Shown here: piece by piece, positions 7,227-13,381 of the stretch | Position numbering within the stretch: position 1 is the first letter of the stretch | Layout of the letters: every line of letters begins with the position of its first letter | Assembly (NCBI GenBank): GCA_016234155.1 | Contig: JACRGZ010000066.1 | Span: forward strand, 1 to 13,400 | Direction: 5' to 3' | DNA: 13,400 nt | From: Nitrospirota bacterium | GTDB taxonomy: Bacteria > Nitrospirota > 9FT-COMBO-42-15 > HDB-SIOI813 | The notes under the pieces: generated by a model | Database searches by the model: none | The model's input: only the letters and a program-made list of their open reading frames with translations | Told to the model about the DNA's origin: nothing | Translations under genes and position numbers: made by a program

Positions 7227-7280
7227 TTATCCCCAGAGTCAGTGGAAAACCTGTGGAAAACCCATCGCTCATGGGGTTCC
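7227..7280. other. Cluster of DnaA-box-like sequences and a hairpin
   Basis: TTATCCCCA (7227-7235, plus strand) and TTTTCCACA (7252-7260, minus strand) each differ from the consensus TTATCCACA at one base. TTTTCCACT (7241-7249, minus) differs at two. The two minus-strand sites are part of a direct repeat GTGGAAAACC with an 11-bp period, about one helical turn. A further one-mismatch site, TTCTCCACA, lies at 7415-7423. An imperfect hairpin (7255-7265 with 7271-7280, loop CGCTC) overlaps the last of the clustered sites. The DNA that follows is AT-rich. It could be a DnaA-binding region, or just a chance cluster; no dnaA or dnaN is in the window. Confidence 0.35.
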
Positions 7281-7617
7281 ATCCCTCTTCAATCTTCACC
7301 TTCATGGTCAGTGCACAATTATTAAGCAGATAGAAATCCATTATTTTACAATAAGTTATAAATTTCTGACGGAGAGAAAAAACAAATCATCCAAGATATT
7401 GATGTAATAATTATTTCTCCACAATAAGTAAACCCCCCTGCCCTAAAATACCATCTTTTATTTTCTCATCGATATATGTTAAACTATTTTAACTTTTTTA
7501 ATTGATACTGGGAGAATATTGAATCATGCCACAGAAGAGTTGTCGCTGATGCTGTACGACAGGCCGGCGGGAAGGCCGGGGGCACAGTTACAATAGAGAT
7601 TAGGATAGATCACGGAA
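7281..7617. other. AT-rich intergenic DNA, then a GC-rich leader before the GGDEF gene
   Basis: No convincing gene is seen. Positions 7310-7505 are strongly AT-rich. At 7478-7499 a small stem GTTAAA/TTTAAC (loop CTAT) is followed by six Ts, which could be a weak terminator or an AT-rich dyad. From about 7510 composition changes abruptly: 7528-7590 is GC-rich, with possible small stems TGTCG/CGACA (7541-7545, 7554-7558) and GGCC/GGCC near 7562-7577. This stretch could be a structured mRNA leader of the downstream gene. It does not match a riboswitch class I recognise. I see no strong promoter. Confidence 0.5.
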
Positions 7618-8664
7618 ATGGCGAAACAAACTGACAACAGAGTTGAAGACTTTCTGGATACCATATTAGATATCAACAATATCCTTTTTTCCACATTAGA
7701 TACAAAGTCCATATTGTATCTTATCGTAAAAAAGATATCTGAGGTCATGCATGTGGCAAGGTGCTCTATCATCCTTATTGACAAGGAGAGACATATCGGT
7801 AATATACTCGCTACCTTTGAAGATCCCGCCCTGGATACACTATCAATAGACCTCATAAAATATCCGGAGATTGTAAAATCTGTTGAGGATGAGGAGACTG
7901 TCATTATCCGTGATGTTGGTGTTGACCCTGTTATGAGAGGGGTTAGAGAAAATCTATTAGGGATGGGGATAAGGTCTATAATGGTTATCCCCATCCGTTA
8001 CACAGAGGGCGCTATAGGAGCCCTCTATCTCAGGACATCAAGAAAGGATGCTGTATTCAGTGAACGGGATATCAAGTTGTGTCAGGTAATAGCAGACAGT
8101 GCGGCCGTGGCCCTTAAGAATGCCCATCTCTTTAATGTGATTAAAGAAGAGAAGACCCTGCTTGAGAAGATGGCTGTGACTGATGACCTTACAAGGTTAT
8201 ATAATCATAGATATTTTGTAAGAAGACTTGGTGAAGAGTTTAAAAGGGCGAGGAGATATAAGAACTCAATCTCCTGTGTCATGCTTGATATTGATAATTT
8301 TAAAAAGGTTAATGATACATATGGGCATCAGAGCGGCGACTGGGTGTTGCAGGAGGTTGCAAAGGTAATAAGAGACAGTGTAAGGGAGACAGATGTAGTG
8401 GCAAGATATGGAGGTGAGGAGTTTGCTGTTATCCTTCCACATACGGGAAGAGAGGACGCGATAAAATTGGCAGAACGTATACGCCAATCAATAAAAGGCT
8501 TCAGATTTGATGCCGTGGGAAACGGTGAGCAGATAACGGCAAGTATGGGGGTTGCTACATACCCCGATACTGAAATAAGGGATATAGATGACCTTGTACG
8601 AAAGGCTGACAACGGGCTGTATAAGGCGAAGAGTAATGGGAAGGATATGGTGGTTAGTTTATAG
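7618..8664 (+). CDS. GAF-GGDEF diguanylate cyclase
   Basis: This probably makes cyclic di-GMP from two GTP in response to a ligand or signal sensed by its N-terminal domain. A GAF domain spans about residues 10-175, followed by a short helical linker (KEEKTLLEKMAVTDDLTRLYN, about 177-197) that is the standard entry to a GGDEF domain (about 185-348). The active-site signature is GGEEF at 265-269, a functional variant of GGDEF. An RxxD inhibitory I-site (R256-D259) lies exactly five residues upstream, so product inhibition is expected. There is no membrane segment or signal peptide, hence a cytoplasmic protein. An in-frame stop (TAG, 7606-7608) shortly before ATG 7618 fixes the start near here; the Shine-Dalgarno is weak. 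It stands alone after a long intergenic gap and converges on the small gene at 8732-8893. A link to the SLBB export gene is possible but not shown by the sequence. Confidence 0.93.
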   Translation: MAKQTDNRVEDFLDTILDINNILFSTLDTKSILYLIVKKISEVMHVARCSIILIDKERHIGNILATFEDPALDTLSIDLIKYPEIVKSVEDEETVIIRDVGVDPVMRGVRENLLGMGIRSIMVIPIRYTEGAIGALYLRTSRKDAVFSERDIKLCQVIADSAAVALKNAHLFNVIKEEKTLLEKMAVTDDLTRLYNHRYFVRRLGEEFKRARRYKNSISCVMLDIDNFKKVNDTYGHQSGDWVLQEVAKVIRDSVRETDVVARYGGEEFAVILPHTGREDAIKLAERIRQSIKGFRFDAVGNGEQITASMGVATYPDTEIRDIDDLVRKADNGLYKAKSNGKDMVVSL

Positions 8665-8681
8665 GGCTACCCTTCTAATGA

Positions 8682-8743
8682 GTAAATGAGTAGATGAGTG
8701 AATGAATGAATGAATGAATGAATAAACCCATCTACTCATCTAC
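8682..8743. repeat. Inverted repeat with a (TGAA)6 loop between convergent genes
   Basis: The arms GTAAATGAGTAGATG (8682-8696) and CATCTACTCATCTAC (8729-8743) pair at 14 of 15 positions. The 32-nt loop contains six perfect TGAA units (8699-8722). The right arm also encodes the last codons and stop (TAG, 8732-8734) of the minus-strand small gene. Its place between convergent genes suggests a bidirectional transcript end, but the stem is AT-rich and has no clear U-tract. Confidence 0.85.
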
Positions 8744-8893
8744 ATTTGCTGGACCCTCTTTCTTTGACTGTTCCTCTCCGGATTTATATATGTCAATTAT
8801 ACTGATCACCTTGATGTTTGCAGACTCAAGGGCCTTCTTTATCTGCGTCATCTTTGCATCTTCCACCTTGACAATGTAGTTGATAGTCGCCAT
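8732..8893 (-). CDS. Small conserved-looking protein of unknown function, 53 residues
   Basis: I do not recognise a named family. The protein begins MATINYIVKVEDAK and is mostly alternating: a beta strand (INYIVKV), an amphipathic helix (MTQIKKALESAN), a second strand (IKVISIIDIY), then a charged tail (GEEQSKKEGPANVDE). This beta-alpha-beta pattern suggests a compact ferredoxin-like or half-domain fold. An in-frame ATG at 8914 would add seven residues, but those codons are the Shine-Dalgarno itself: AGAGGAGGAG lies 5 nt before ATG 8893, so 8893 is the start. A consensus-like promoter sits about 30 nt upstream. Dedicated promoter, strong ribosome site and protein-like composition make a real gene likely. 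It is transcribed towards the GGDEF gene and its last codons form one arm of an inverted repeat. Confidence 0.8.
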   Translation of the reverse strand: MATINYIVKVEDAKMTQIKKALESANIKVISIIDIYKSGEEQSKKEGPANVDE

Positions 8894-8931
8894 TCCGTCT
8901 CCTCCTCTGATCACTCTTTACTGTGCTGTAG

Positions 8932-8960
8932 AATGTATCAATATTGTTATTTAATGTCAA
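8932..8960 (-). promoter_or_regulatory. Promoter of the 53-residue gene
   Basis: On the minus strand a perfect TTGACA (complement of 8955-8960) is followed after exactly 17 bp by TACATT (complement of 8932-8937, 4 of 6 consensus). Start of transcription would be near 8925, giving a 5' leader of about 30 nt that carries the Shine-Dalgarno. It is among the best promoter-like matches in the window. Confidence 0.7.
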
Positions 8961-8965
8961 CCGGA

Positions 8966-8988
8966 TTTGAGGTCAGGTTTGAGGCCAG
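8966..8988. repeat. Direct repeat TTTGAGGYCAG, 12-bp spacing, between divergent genes
   Basis: TTTGAGGTCAG (8966-8976) and TTTGAGGCCAG (8978-8988) agree at 10 of 11 bases. They lie between the -35 of the small minus-strand gene and the presumed start of the PAP2/GT-C gene. They could be a direct-repeat operator or another short duplication. No regulator is identified. Confidence 0.5.
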
Positions 8989-9000
8989 AGGGGTTGATTT

Positions 9001-11301
9001 TTGATAATTGACAGACTGGCAGTGAAAGGTCATAATTACCCGATGCGTAAGGCAATTCCTGTGTTACTTATCCTGTTGTTAATCATTGATAATCCTGTAA
9101 GGGGATTAATAATTACCTATGTAAAGACTCCGTATCTTAATGAGATCATGGGATGGTTAAGTTATTTCGGAAAGGGTTGGATACAGGGGCTTTTTTCCCT
9201 TTTTTTAATGTGTATAAGTTTCCTGTTCAAAAAAAATTCCAGGATGGCGGAGGCAGGAAAGAGGGGACTTTACTCTGTATTCATTGCAGGTATTTTGATC
9301 CAGGTTATCAAGCACCTGATTGGAAGGCCGAGGCCTAAGGTTATGGATGCGGTTGGATTCACTCTTGGACCTTCTTTTGCTGCCGGCCTTGATTCTTTTC
9401 CATCGGGCCATGCCGCATCTGCCTTTGCCTTCGCATCAAGTTTAACTGTGTTCTATCCTGGGATGAGATACCCGCTCTATATATATGCCGCCCTCGTCAG
9501 TTTCTCAAGGATTTACGTAGGTGCGCACTTTCCGTCTGATGTCTTCGCCGGGATCGTATTGGGACTCTGGGTTGGCCGGATAGTAACCACAAGAAGGTGG
9601 GAAGACATCAAAATGACGACGAAGAGGTACGCAGCGCCCTTGGGAATTATTGCATTGAGTATATTCCTCTTTTTTTATAACCTTGGTTTACCGGGTCTCT
9701 TTGATGTTGATGAGGCTGTTTATGCTGAATCGGCGAGAGAGATGATTGAGACCGGAGACTGGATTACCCCACAGTATAATTTTACGAACCGTTATGATAA
9801 ACCTATCCTATTTTACTGGCTGATTACAGCGGCGTATAAAATCTTCGGGGTCACTGAGTTTGCCGCCCGTTTCTGGTCTGCCCTGTTTGGTGTTGCCTTA
9901 GTATTTATGTGTTATTTTATGCTTCATCGTCTGGGATATTCGGGATGGGGCGCTATTAGCGCCCTTATCCTCGCTACCTCACTGGAGATTATAGCGCTGT
10001 CACATGCGGCAATTACTGATATGACACTCACATTTTTTATTACTGCTTCTGTATTCTGCTTCTTTCTTGGCTGCACAGAAGTCGGCAGCCTTAAGAGATG
10101 GTGGTACTGGGGTTTTTATATGAGCGCTGCCCTTGCGGTCATTACAAAAGGCCCTGTAGGTCTAATAATCCCTCTCCTGGTCATCATTCCTTTTCTCCTT
10201 CTGAGCGGCCGGTTAATAGAAGGAGTCAAAGGGATGCGTATATTTTCCGGAGGCGCTATATTTCTGATAATTTCTCTCCCCTGGTATATTACGGAGATAT
10301 GGATAAACGGGTGGGAATATATAGATGCCTTCTTTATAAAACACAATTTTACCCGTTATACCGGCGTAGTCTCAGGGCATGGCGAACCTGTCTATTATTT
10401 TATCCCTGTAATACTTCTTTTGTTCTTCCCGTGGAGTGTATTCCTGCCTTATGCACTGTATAAGTATTTCCCGCGGACTATGCCGAAGGGTCATCTTCAA
10501 CGCAAAGAATCTATACTCCTTTTTTCTCTTGTATGGTTCCTGGTAGTCTTCACATTCTTTTCTCTCTCTAAAACCAAGCTGCCTGGCTACATAGCCCCTC
10601 TTTCACCTGCCATTGCGATCATGGTTGGCAGCATATGGGATGAGTATATGTCAGCAGCAAAAAAGACATCATTGCCGCATGGGCTTGTCTTCTCGCTATT
10701 TTCTTTAATCATTGTTGGCCTGCTTATTGCTGTCTGTATTGGTCTGCTCCCGACATTCCTGAAAGATTCAAAGACCATGTTTGCCCTTTTCAATGAGCCC
10801 ATTGACTGGGGAGGCAGTTTGTACCTTATCAGTACCGCAATAGCCGGCGGGATATTATTCTTTTCACTTGCGGTGTGGCTGTATCAAAGGACATTTGCCT
10901 TCGGGGTCATGGTGGGGATGGTGACACTTGTCACATATCTCCTTTTTGCGTATTTGATGCCTGTGGCGGATAAATATCTCCAGTCTACCTTGAGAGATTT
11001 TGCAAGGGGAGCGAGTAATTATCTGGGTCAGGAGGGCACACTTGTTGTGTATGGCCTTAATAAACCGAGTATACTGTTTTATGCGAGACGCCCCGCAATA
11101 GTCCTCGGCGCAAGAGAGAGGGAGAGTTTGACTGAGTTGATAGAGTCTCCGGAAAAGGCATTCATTATCACAAAGAGTTCTCAGACAGAAGGCCTTATGG
11201 ATCACCTGAATCTTCACATCGTATCTGAGCAGAGAGGCTACACACTCTCAACAAATAAACCGCCTGATTGGTTTAAACCTGTAGTGAGTCCTGAGCTGTG
11301 A
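9001..11301 (+). CDS. Fusion: PAP2 phosphatase + ArnT-like GT-C glycosyltransferase
   Basis: Two inner-membrane enzymes are joined in one chain of 766 residues. The N-terminal PAP2 part (about 15-200) has all three acid-phosphatase motifs: KHLIGRPRP (104-112, Kx6RP), PSGH (134-137) and SRIYVGAHFPSD (169-180, SRx5Hx3D). Such enzymes dephosphorylate undecaprenyl pyrophosphate, phosphatidylglycerol phosphate or lipid A. From about 207 a GT-C transferase of the ArnT/GT83 type follows: FDVDEAVYAESAREM (234-248) is its first periplasmic loop with the probable catalytic Asp, YDKPILFYW (265-273) the next signature, then many membrane helices and a soluble C-terminal part. ArnT moves a sugar from polyprenyl phosphate to lipid A. 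The start is uncertain: TTG 9001 has AGAGGGG 7 nt upstream, while ATG 9043 gives a more typical PAP2 N-terminus (MRKAIPVLLILLL) with a weaker Shine-Dalgarno. The frame is uninterrupted across the junction. The next gene probably supplies the sugar donor. Confidence 0.9.
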   Translation: MIIDRLAVKGHNYPMRKAIPVLLILLLIIDNPVRGLIITYVKTPYLNEIMGWLSYFGKGWIQGLFSLFLMCISFLFKKNSRMAEAGKRGLYSVFIAGILIQVIKHLIGRPRPKVMDAVGFTLGPSFAAGLDSFPSGHAASAFAFASSLTVFYPGMRYPLYIYAALVSFSRIYVGAHFPSDVFAGIVLGLWVGRIVTTRRWEDIKMTTKRYAAPLGIIALSIFLFFYNLGLPGLFDVDEAVYAESAREMIETGDWITPQYNFTNRYDKPILFYWLITAAYKIFGVTEFAARFWSALFGVALVFMCYFMLHRLGYSGWGAISALILATSLEIIALSHAAITDMTLTFFITASVFCFFLGCTEVGSLKRWWYWGFYMSAALAVITKGPVGLIIPLLVIIPFLLLSGRLIEGVKGMRIFSGGAIFLIISLPWYITEIWINGWEYIDAFFIKHNFTRYTGVVSGHGEPVYYFIPVILLLFFPWSVFLPYALYKYFPRTMPKGHLQRKESILLFSLVWFLVVFTFFSLSKTKLPGYIAPLSPAIAIMVGSIWDEYMSAAKKTSLPHGLVFSLFSLIIVGLLIAVCIGLLPTFLKDSKTMFALFNEPIDWGGSLYLISTAIAGGILFFSLAVWLYQRTFAFGVMVGMVTLVTYLLFAYLMPVADKYLQSTLRDFARGASNYLGQEGTLVVYGLNKPSILFYARRPAIVLGARERESLTELIESPEKAFIITKSSQTEGLMDHLNLHIVSEQRGYTLSTNKPPDWFKPVVSPEL

Positions 11302-11377
11302 GCACTGAGCTTGCCGAAGGGTCGAATAGTCGAAGGATCGAACTATTCAGGGATGAGGCAAGGTTAAGAGGGTATTA
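11302..11377. repeat. Intergenic repeat-like sequence with an imperfect hairpin
   Basis: GAATAGT (11324-11330) and ACTATTC (11342-11348) pair over an 11-nt loop that itself contains GAAGGATCGA. The phrase CTGAGCTTGCCGAAGG (11305-11320) resembles a short sequence often seen in bacterial intergenic repeats, a recollection and not a database result. It follows the fusion gene's stop directly. The downstream gene has its own Shine-Dalgarno (AGAGGG, 5 nt before ATG 11378). Confidence 0.5.
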
Positions 11378-12316
11378 ATGATTTCTGTTGTTATTCCTGT
11401 TTATAACGAGGCAGAAAATATTCCAAGACTTAACTCATCTATTCTTGAAGTATTGAGGAAGATGGGACAACCCTTTGAGATTATCTATGTAGATGATGGG
11501 AGCAGTGATGAGACCTTCGCCCTTCTTCAAAAAATCTGCTCACAATATGATAATGTAAGGACAATCAGACTGAGGAGAAATTTCGGCCAGTCTGCAGCAA
11601 TGTCTGCCGGATTTGACCATGCAAGAGGAGAGATAATAGTTGCATTAGACGGGGATATGCAAAATGATCCGGCCGATATACCACGAATGCTGTCTAAGAT
11701 AGATGAGGGCTATGATGTTGTCAATGGGTGGCGTAAGGACCGTAAAGACCGCCTTTTTTCACGGAGGATACCGTCTGTGATCGCCAACTGGATTATAGGC
11801 CTGACTACAGGGGTAAAGCTGCATGACTATGGATGCTCGCTCAAGGCCTACAGGGCGGAGGTGATAAAGAATATACCATTGTATGGCGGACTCCACCGGT
11901 TTATCCCTGCCCTTGCAAGCATATACGGGGCAAGGATCACAGAGATGCCTGTTGTCCACCACCCCAGACTTTATGGAGAGAGCAAGTATACCCTGTCACG
12001 GGCCTCCCGCGTGCTTATTGACCTTATTGCCGTGATATTCTTAAAATTCTTCCTGGAGAGGCCGCTTCATATCTTTGGATGGTCAGGTTTAATATTGCTG
12101 TTTGTGGGGACATTGATAGACGGTTATCTTGCAATACAAAAGATAGCATTCGGGGCGAGTCTTGCCAACAGGCCATTGCTCCTTCTCGGGACTTTGTTGA
12201 TATTGGCGGGCCTGCAGATATTCAGCATCGGTATACTGGCGGAGATTCAGGTCAGGACGTATTATGAATCGCAAGGGAAGCCGATTTACAGTGTAAGGGA
12301 TAGGATTAATTTATGA
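11378..12316 (+). CDS. GT2 polyprenyl-phosphate sugar synthase (ArnC/GtrB/DPM1-like)
   Basis: This transfers a sugar from a nucleotide-sugar to polyprenyl phosphate at the cytoplasmic face of the inner membrane. The GT-A fold begins at the N-terminus with MISVVIPVYNEAENI. DDGSSD (39-44) binds the nucleotide, and the metal-binding DxD is DGD (91-93, in ALDGDMQNDP). HHPRLYGESKYTLSR (about 193-207) is the typical acceptor-loop region. Two transmembrane helices (about 230-255 and 262-290) anchor the C-terminus, as in ArnC and GtrB. The 312-residue length is usual. It lies 76 nt after the PAP2/GT-C fusion, whose ArnT-like half needs just such a polyprenyl-phosphate sugar donor, so the two probably act in series. 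The sugar cannot be read from sequence. No ArnA, ArnB or ArnD homologue is present, so aminoarabinose is not supported. Confidence 0.92.
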   Translation: MISVVIPVYNEAENIPRLNSSILEVLRKMGQPFEIIYVDDGSSDETFALLQKICSQYDNVRTIRLRRNFGQSAAMSAGFDHARGEIIVALDGDMQNDPADIPRMLSKIDEGYDVVNGWRKDRKDRLFSRRIPSVIANWIIGLTTGVKLHDYGCSLKAYRAEVIKNIPLYGGLHRFIPALASIYGARITEMPVVHHPRLYGESKYTLSRASRVLIDLIAVIFLKFFLERPLHIFGWSGLILLFVGTLIDGYLAIQKIAFGASLANRPLLLLGTLLILAGLQIFSIGILAEIQVRTYYESQGKPIYSVRDRINL

Positions 12317-12356
12317 AACGCCCATGAACCAGGTGCTCACAAAGGATGATGAAAAT

Positions 12357-12405
12357 CCCCCTCCCCTTAATCCCCTCCCTTGACGGGAGGGGGTGAGGGG
12401 GAGGG
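12357..12405 (+). repeat. C-rich/G-rich inverted repeat with a G-quadruplex motif
   Basis: CCCCTCCC (12372-12379) pairs perfectly with GGGAGGGG (12385-12392) over loop TTGAC, and an outer C-rich block (12357-12366) can pair loosely with the outer G-rich block (12397-12405). On the plus strand, and so in the mRNA, the right half has four G-runs (12385-12387, 12389-12393, 12397-12401, 12403-12405) with loops of 1, 3 and 1 nt, a canonical quadruplex pattern. It ends 5 nt before the GAAGGA Shine-Dalgarno of the next gene. Confidence 0.85.
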
Positions 12406-12425
12406 TGAACGAAGGACATTTTCAG

Positions 12426-13355
12426 ATGAAAAAGGCTGTTACAACTTTACTCAAGGCAGCGGTTAGTATTGCCATCTTAGTTTATCTTTTTACGAAGATA
12501 GACCTTGGCGAGGTGTGGCATCTGTTCAAGCAGGTACATGTAAGTTATCTCATAGCGGCGCTCGGCCTTTATTTGGCCGGTCAGATCCTTTGTGCATACC
12601 GCTGGAAGGTGCTTGCGGGGTTGATGGATTTCCATAACAGGTTTAGAGAATTTTTGCTCTACTATTTTATTGGGATGTTCTTCAATCTGTTTCTTCCCAC
12701 GTCCATTGGCGGAGACATAGGAAGATGCTATTATCTTGCGAAGGAAAGCAAAAAGACCCTCAAGGCCATTATTTCTGTTTTAGCGGACAGGGGGGCAGGT
12801 CTTGTTGTCCTTATTATGATAGCAGGTCTTTCCATCGTTATGGTTGAAGGAATTAGTATACCACCCCCCTTACCGGCAGGTATATTAACAGGCAGTACCA
12901 TTGTGTTATTAGGTCTCTTTCTGCCGATGTTTGCCGGCAACTACCTTTCCAAACTTGGTGACAAACTTGGTGACAGACTGGGTGACAAGGTGGCGCTTCT
13001 TTTGACCTACTGGAGGAAACCTGTGCCCCTGCTGAAGTCTATAGGAATATCTGCCATATTTCATTCCATGATAGTAATGATTCACGTCTTGATAGGTCTT
13101 TCCCTCGGCCTGACGATTCCATGGAAATTCTACCTCTTTCTCATACCATTGGTAGTTGGTGCAAGTATGCTTCCTATCAGTCTTAGCGGGCTTGGTGTCC
13201 GGGAAGGGGCCTACGTATACTTTCTCTCCCTTGTGAATGTCCCAAGGGCGGCAGCCCTTACATTTTCCTTTAGCTGGTTTACAATAGTGGTCTTGGCAAG
13301 CCTGACCGGAGGGGTGGTATTTCTTGTGAATTCATTGGTTAGAGGTAAGAGGTAG
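12426..13355 (+). CDS. Flippase-like integral membrane protein (AglD / LPG-synthase TM family)
   Basis: This 309-residue protein is mostly hydrophobic, with about seven to eight predicted membrane segments, starting with MKKAVTTLLKAAVSIAILVY. The stretch YRWKVL (about 59-64), the FLPTSIGGDIGRCYYL region (about 90-105), LADRGAG and the late SGLGVREGAYVYF motif are characteristic of the UPF0104/LPG-synthase transmembrane family (PF03706), whose members include AglD-like proteins of glycan assembly. The molecular function of stand-alone members is not settled. A GTG at 12393 would add 11 residues but lies inside the G-rich repeat; ATG 12426 has GAAGGA 9 nt upstream and is preferred. Three in-frame copies of a 12-bp unit (12951-12986) encode KLGDKLGDRLGD in a hydrophilic loop. 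It is third in a row with the GT-C fusion and the GT2 enzyme, so a part in moving or using the lipid-linked sugar is likely but inferred. Confidence 0.85.
   Translation: MKKAVTTLLKAAVSIAILVYLFTKIDLGEVWHLFKQVHVSYLIAALGLYLAGQILCAYRWKVLAGLMDFHNRFREFLLYYFIGMFFNLFLPTSIGGDIGRCYYLAKESKKTLKAIISVLADRGAGLVVLIMIAGLSIVMVEGISIPPPLPAGILTGSTIVLLGLFLPMFAGNYLSKLGDKLGDRLGDKVALLLTYWRKPVPLLKSIGISAIFHSMIVMIHVLIGLSLGLTIPWKFYLFLIPLVVGASMLPISLSGLGVREGAYVYFLSLVNVPRAAALTFSFSWFTIVVLASLTGGVVFLVNSLVRGKR
12951..12986 (+). repeat. 12-bp in-frame tandem repeat encoding (KLGD)3
   Basis: AAACTTGGTGAC occurs at 12951-12962 and 12963-12974 exactly, and as AGACTGGGTGAC at 12975-12986. It encodes KLGD-KLGD-RLGD in a polar loop of the flippase-like protein. 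Loss or gain of units keeps the frame. Confidence 0.95.
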
Positions 13356-13356
13356 G

Positions 13357-13381
13357 GCAATCCTTTAGGATTGCTTATTTT
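13357..13381 (+). terminator. Rho-independent terminator after the flippase-like gene
   Basis: The stem GCAATCC (13357-13363) / GGATTGC (13368-13374) is perfect over 7 bp with loop TTTA, followed by TTATTTT. It starts 1 nt after the stop codon of the flippase-like gene and probably ends the three-gene unit. Confidence 0.75.

Noticed and set aside
7007..7282. Minus-strand ORF of 91 residues
   Set aside because: It runs through the MITE-like element and the heptamer array; the peptide is a translation of repeats, with no Shine-Dalgarno.
7525..7585. Resemblance of GCCAC...GGGAAGGC to the 3' part of a cobalamin riboswitch
   Set aside because: The rest of the cobalamin core (B12 box and upstream stems) is not present, and the downstream gene is not B12-related.
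7524..7994. Minus-strand ORF of 156 residues opposite the GGDEF gene
   Set aside because: It overlaps the GAF domain of a clearly real gene and has no recognisable protein features.
8894..8914. Upstream ATG adding seven residues to the small minus-strand protein
   Set aside because: Those codons form the strong Shine-Dalgarno of the ATG at 8893.
12393..12425. GTG start adding 11 residues to the flippase-like protein
   Set aside because: It lies inside the G-rich repeat with no proper ribosome site, whereas ATG 12426 has GAAGGA 9 nt upstream and a typical N-terminus.
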